From the NCBI GenBank assembly GCA_030340625.1, contig JAOPHQ010005773.1:1-64000 (forward strand): 64,000 nucleotides of DNA. The letters are read 5' to 3'. Shown one piece after another: positions 60,607 to 64,000 of this stretch (its first letter is position 1; every line of letters starts with the position of its first letter). The notes beneath the pieces are model-generated. The model worked only from the letters and a program-made list of their open reading frames with translations, had not been told where the DNA came from and searched no databases. A program made the position numbers and the translations under genes. The stretch is from Merluccius polli (lineage: Eukaryota > Chordata > Actinopteri > Gadiformes > Merlucciidae).

Positions 60607-61696
60607 ATGGAAGACGACTATGAAGAGTTCCTGAAAATGCTGAAAGAAAGTGAAAACACAACCGATGATCCAGCTTATGTGGTCAGCGAGAATGTAAGAA
60701 TCTGCTCTACGACAAACGTCAACCAATTCGGTGCGACCTTCATTCCATATTTTTACTACATCAACTTCATCCTAAGTTACGTGGGGCAACGGCCTTGTTT
60801 TATTCATCATCTTCAAATTTGAGAAGCTCACCAGCGTAACTAACATCTTCCTCCTCAATCTGGTCAACTCGAACATCCTGTTTGCATCCAGCTTTCCCTT
60901 CCTGGCCTCATACCATGCCCGCGAGTGGATCTTTGGCACAATGCTTTGCAAGATTGTCAGCAGTGCACATCAGATTGGTTTCTACAGTTCCATCCTCTTC
61001 CTTACGCTGATGACATTTGACCGCTACTTGGCCGTGGTGCACGCGGTGACTGCTGCCAAGAGCAGGAAGAGGGCCTACGCTATTGGTGCATCGCTGGTAG
61101 TTTTGGTTCATCAGCGTTATAGCCAGTCTCAATGAGCTGGTCCTCAAAGATGTGTGGGAGCATCCAAAGCAAGGCCACATGTGTGAGATGACAGGATTCC
61201 CAAAGAAAGTAATTAAACAATGGAATCTGGTCAGCTATTACATGCAATTCATCCTCTTTTTTCTGCTGCCTCTCTGTATGGTGATGTACTGCTATACCTG
61301 CATCACCGTGCGAATCATGTCAACTCGCATGAAGGAGAAATGCCGCTCGGGTTAAACTGATACTCACCATCATGTTTACATTCTTTGCTTGCTGGACACC
61401 CTATAACATAGTCATCCTGCTGCAGGCTATTCAAATCTCCTCAGACGACAGTAGTACTCAGTTTTGCGCACAGGTCGAGTCACTGAACTATGCGTTATAC
61501 GTGACCAGAAATGTGGCGTTCCTGTATTGCTGCATTAGCCCCGATGTTCTACACGTTTGTGGGGAAGAAGTTCCAAAGTCACTTCAGGAAGCTGCTGTCA
61601 AAGAGAATACCCTGTCTGGCACGTCACATCAGCTTCAGCAGTCAGAGCAGCAGGTCCAACTCACACAAGACATCCCACACCACGTATGATTATTAA
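60607..61696 (+). CDS. Chemokine receptor, XCR1-like (class A GPCR), four +1 frameshifts as assembled
   Basis: This is a seven-transmembrane receptor of the chemokine group, expected at the plasma membrane of leukocytes. ATG at 60607 has a good context (AACCATGG). The N-terminus is acidic with Tyr (MEDDYEEF). TM2 contains NIFLLNLVNSNILF, TM3 ends FDRYLAVVHAV (DRY at 61019-61027), TM6 has FFACWTPYNIV and TM7 LYCCISPMFYTFVGKKF. Single extra bases at GGGG 60783-60786, TTTT 61101-61104, GGG 61350-61352 and CCCC 61539-61542 break the frame; discounting them gives 361 residues to TAA at 61694-61696. KFEKLTSVTNIF and YVTRNVAFLYCC resemble XCR1 more than CCR5-type receptors, but DRY and VVHAV are CCR-like, so the subtype is unsure. 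The usual Asp 2.50 and Asn 7.49 are Asn and Ser. Confidence 0.8.
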
Positions 61697-63132
61697 AACT
61701 TGGAAGACAAATACAACTGACTTGAGTTGAATTGGACACCTGCATGGGAAAATGGCCGATTAGGTTTGATGGTTTGTTTTGTTTTTGTTTGTTTTACACT
61801 GGCATGTAGTCATTTAGCAGATGCTTTTAATAATAATAAGAATAAGAACAAGAAGAAGAAGAAGAAGAAGAAGAATTCATTGCATCTCACTCAAAGTGAG
61901 AATCACACCTCAGACTATGGAAAATATTGCTTCTGAATTATATGACAGAGGATGGTGGGTCATGTGCCCTCATGTGGCAAGTTTATTTCTTGGCTAGTAT
62001 GCCTATCCTACGGCTTGTTCTTTCATACTCAACACATTTTTTATCCATATAGTGAAATGTTGTTGAGTCATTTGAGAGATGCTTGTTATCAATGTTAAAA
62101 TTATATATATTTTTAAATGAATGTTACAAAATTACAACAACAAAAAAAAAAGTTAAAAAATAAATATTTTAAGAGTTAGTTTTTTAGTTATTAATCAATC
62201 AATAGGATAAATCATATCAGTTCAGATATCGATGTCAAGCATGTCAAGTGTCCATGTTAGGCATCCATATTGGACATTCATGTTAAATGTCTGTATTCAA
62301 AGTCTGTATCAATGTCTGAATTCAAAGTTCATGTAAGGTTGGGTACATGTTAGATAAGAAGCTCAAGATAACTGCTTCCTTTTCTTCACAACCTTCACCT
62401 CTGTTGTGTGTCCTGTTCAATAAAAAAATAAACAACATAATGTTATACATTTGGTTTGCATTACCCATTTCAATCTACGGTAAAATACACCATTTACTAC
62501 TATGTACATATCACCACTGAAGAGAATCAAATAACAGCTCTGGTTATTGCCACGATCAGCAATACACTGATGAATAAAAATCATCCATTTGCTTCCCTGC
62601 AGCGAGAAACTTGATACAAATACGGTGGCCCTGAGAGCTCAACGCACTGCAACTTAAAGGTCTCATTTAATCATTTTTTCGTTAATTTTGCAGTGGTCTC
62701 TAGTATTAATGAATGCAGGGGTGCAGATGGGATTTTTGAACTCGGGGGGGACCAAGCTGTCAGCAAATGATTTCAACTCAATAAGTTATTTTTGTGTAAT
62801 TTTTATTACACTTTAATTTTACATTTAGCCCTACTTCAGGTAAGAGCAAATGCCGTTTATTAATGTCAGACTAGCTACTCAACATTACAAAACCGATTAA
62901 CTGCCACATCTGGGAAAGTCAACAGGCAACAGGAGTAGGATATCCCACTTACATTGTTTGTTTTTGAAAAACGCTCTGATTGTTTTTTGGTTTTCTTCAT
63001 TTTGTTTTTTCGTTGATTTTAAAGTCACCGCTCTGTCATAGTAGACAATGGTCTATCTATCTGATAACCGCGACAGGCACAAGCGCAGCTACTAGTTTCC
63101 TCTTTAGGACCCTGGGGAGTGAGAGTCAAGAG
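61697..63132. other. Receptor 3' region and intergenic sequence
   Basis: Contains a reversed fish SINE/LINE tail fragment (61811-61830, CATTTAGCAGATGCTTTTA), an AAG run (61848-61874), a candidate poly(A) AATAAA near 62421, and the dispersed repeat TAAAGGTCTCATTTAATC at about 62655, shared with 49785. No gene recognised. Confidence 0.5.
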
Positions 63133-63600
63133 CCATAGACCATATATACATAGACGCCTCATAGACTGACGCTGCCTGTTGGAGCTGATGTATCAGCGCG
63201 GGCCGCCATCTTGGATGGGTCCCCAGTGCGTCCCCAGTGCATTCATTTCTATGGAGGAAGGTGTATCCCCAACTACATTAATAAGCATAACTCCCCGAAA
63301 TGGTTACCGGATTTTCACACGGTTTGGTTTGTTACAAATGGCAGAGATTTATTTATGATACAGGGACGAATACTTTTTTTTTAAATAATAAGAATTATTG
63401 TTTCAATCTTACTTGTTAAAGGTAATCCCACGCGATCTGGTGTCAATTACTGCGCCGTAAACTGCACAAAATACTGGCATAGCTTGCTCTCCCGTTGACT
63501 CCTATGCTAGACTAGAGTGAGGAGGACCCCTACCAATATGGCGGCGACGCTGGGTTACGTTCCAGCACGTCATGAGGCGTCTATGTATATATGTCTACAT
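63133..63600. mobile_element. Transposon-like element with a THAP-like coding relic
   Basis: The left end (CATAGACCATATATACATAG then ACGCCTCAT) pairs with the right end (ATGAGGCGTCTATGTATATA then TGTCTACAT). Inside, near 63440-63475, one frame reads VNYCAVNCTKYWH, like the first Cys pair of a THAP finger (CAVxxC), then stops. The flanking duplication is unclear. Confidence 0.5.
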
Positions 63601-64000
63601 AAGCTGCGTTTCAATACTCGGTTGAGTCGCCCTCGCTCACTCGCCCTCAGCCCTTGGTAATACGTCACACGGAGGCCACTTGGAGAGCCGAGGGTAAGTG
63701 GGCGGGGAGGGAGGAAAAAGGGATAAATGAAACGCACCTGCCCTCGCCCGTTAACAGCCTTGACAATCATGGATCGGCCACATCGGTGTTGGAGTAGCGC
63801 TCTATTGCCTATGCCAAATAACGCGCAATATACGCAGACCTCATATCTTGAGTCTCCGTATAATATAGCAATACGCCAGCACCTGGTCAGTTCAGAATTG
63901 TTAGTTTTGTTTTATATTTTATTCAGACAAGTCAGTATTGAGGGGTTTTTTACCTTAGTTGTAGAAAGGTGTGGGGTTGTTTAAACACAGTTAACCAACT
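63601..64000. other. Possible start of another dispersed repeat
   Basis: AGCTGCGTTTCAATACTCGG and the following CCTCGCTCACTCGCCCTC resemble a common teleost repeat that often reappears inverted (here GGAGAGCCGAGGG... and AAACGCACCTGCCCTCGCCC at about 63729). The window ends before a clear boundary; no gene is supported. Confidence 0.35.

Overview
The window is nuclear DNA from a vertebrate, almost certainly a ray-finned fish. The signs are short collagen exons spread through introns full of CA/GT, TA, CT and TTTC microsatellites, several non-autonomous DNA transposons of types common in teleosts (hAT, PIF/Harbinger-like, P-like with a THAP domain), and a SINE/LINE 3' tail typical of fish. Nothing suggests a bacterial or plasmid origin, and there is no CRISPR array or operon.

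Three protein genes lie on the + strand. (1) Positions 1316-15270 hold a two-exon Kv2 voltage-gated potassium channel, best matched to kcnb2. Its first exon (T1 domain) carries several apparent frameshifts; its second exon (S1-S6, pore, cytoplasmic tail) is fully open. (2) Positions 20679-56389 hold a complete 31-exon collagen gene, col21a1 (collagen alpha-1(XXI)): signal peptide, von Willebrand A domain, TSPN/laminin-G-like domain, interrupted triple helix, and a short Cys-containing C-terminus. After two single-base homopolymer corrections the exons sum to 926 codons including stop and every splice phase agrees. (3) Positions 60607-61696 hold a seven-transmembrane chemokine-receptor gene, XCR1-like, with four +1 homopolymer frameshifts. 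The three genes do not form a pathway; they are a voltage-gated channel, an extracellular matrix protein and a leukocyte-type receptor.

The rest is introns and intergenic DNA shaped by transposons and tandem repeats. Twelve elements could be delimited to the base by terminal inverted repeats and target-site duplications, several nested in one another. They include an 849-bp P-like element encoding only a THAP domain; its empty site survives in a related repeat 11 kb away.

The most unusual structure is at 54081-54325 in col21a1. The exon 28/intron junction, with its 5' splice site, has been amplified into a perfectly phased 24-bp tandem array. It offers ten in-frame donor-like sites, each of which would add eight residues and keep the downstream frame. 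Other points of interest are a Kv2 tail without a recognisable clustering motif, a 54-bp collagen exon that has lost its Gly-X-Y pattern, a receptor lacking both usual sodium-pocket residues (Asn at 2.50, Ser at 7.49), and a 77-bp-arm hairpin just upstream of kcnb2 exon 2.
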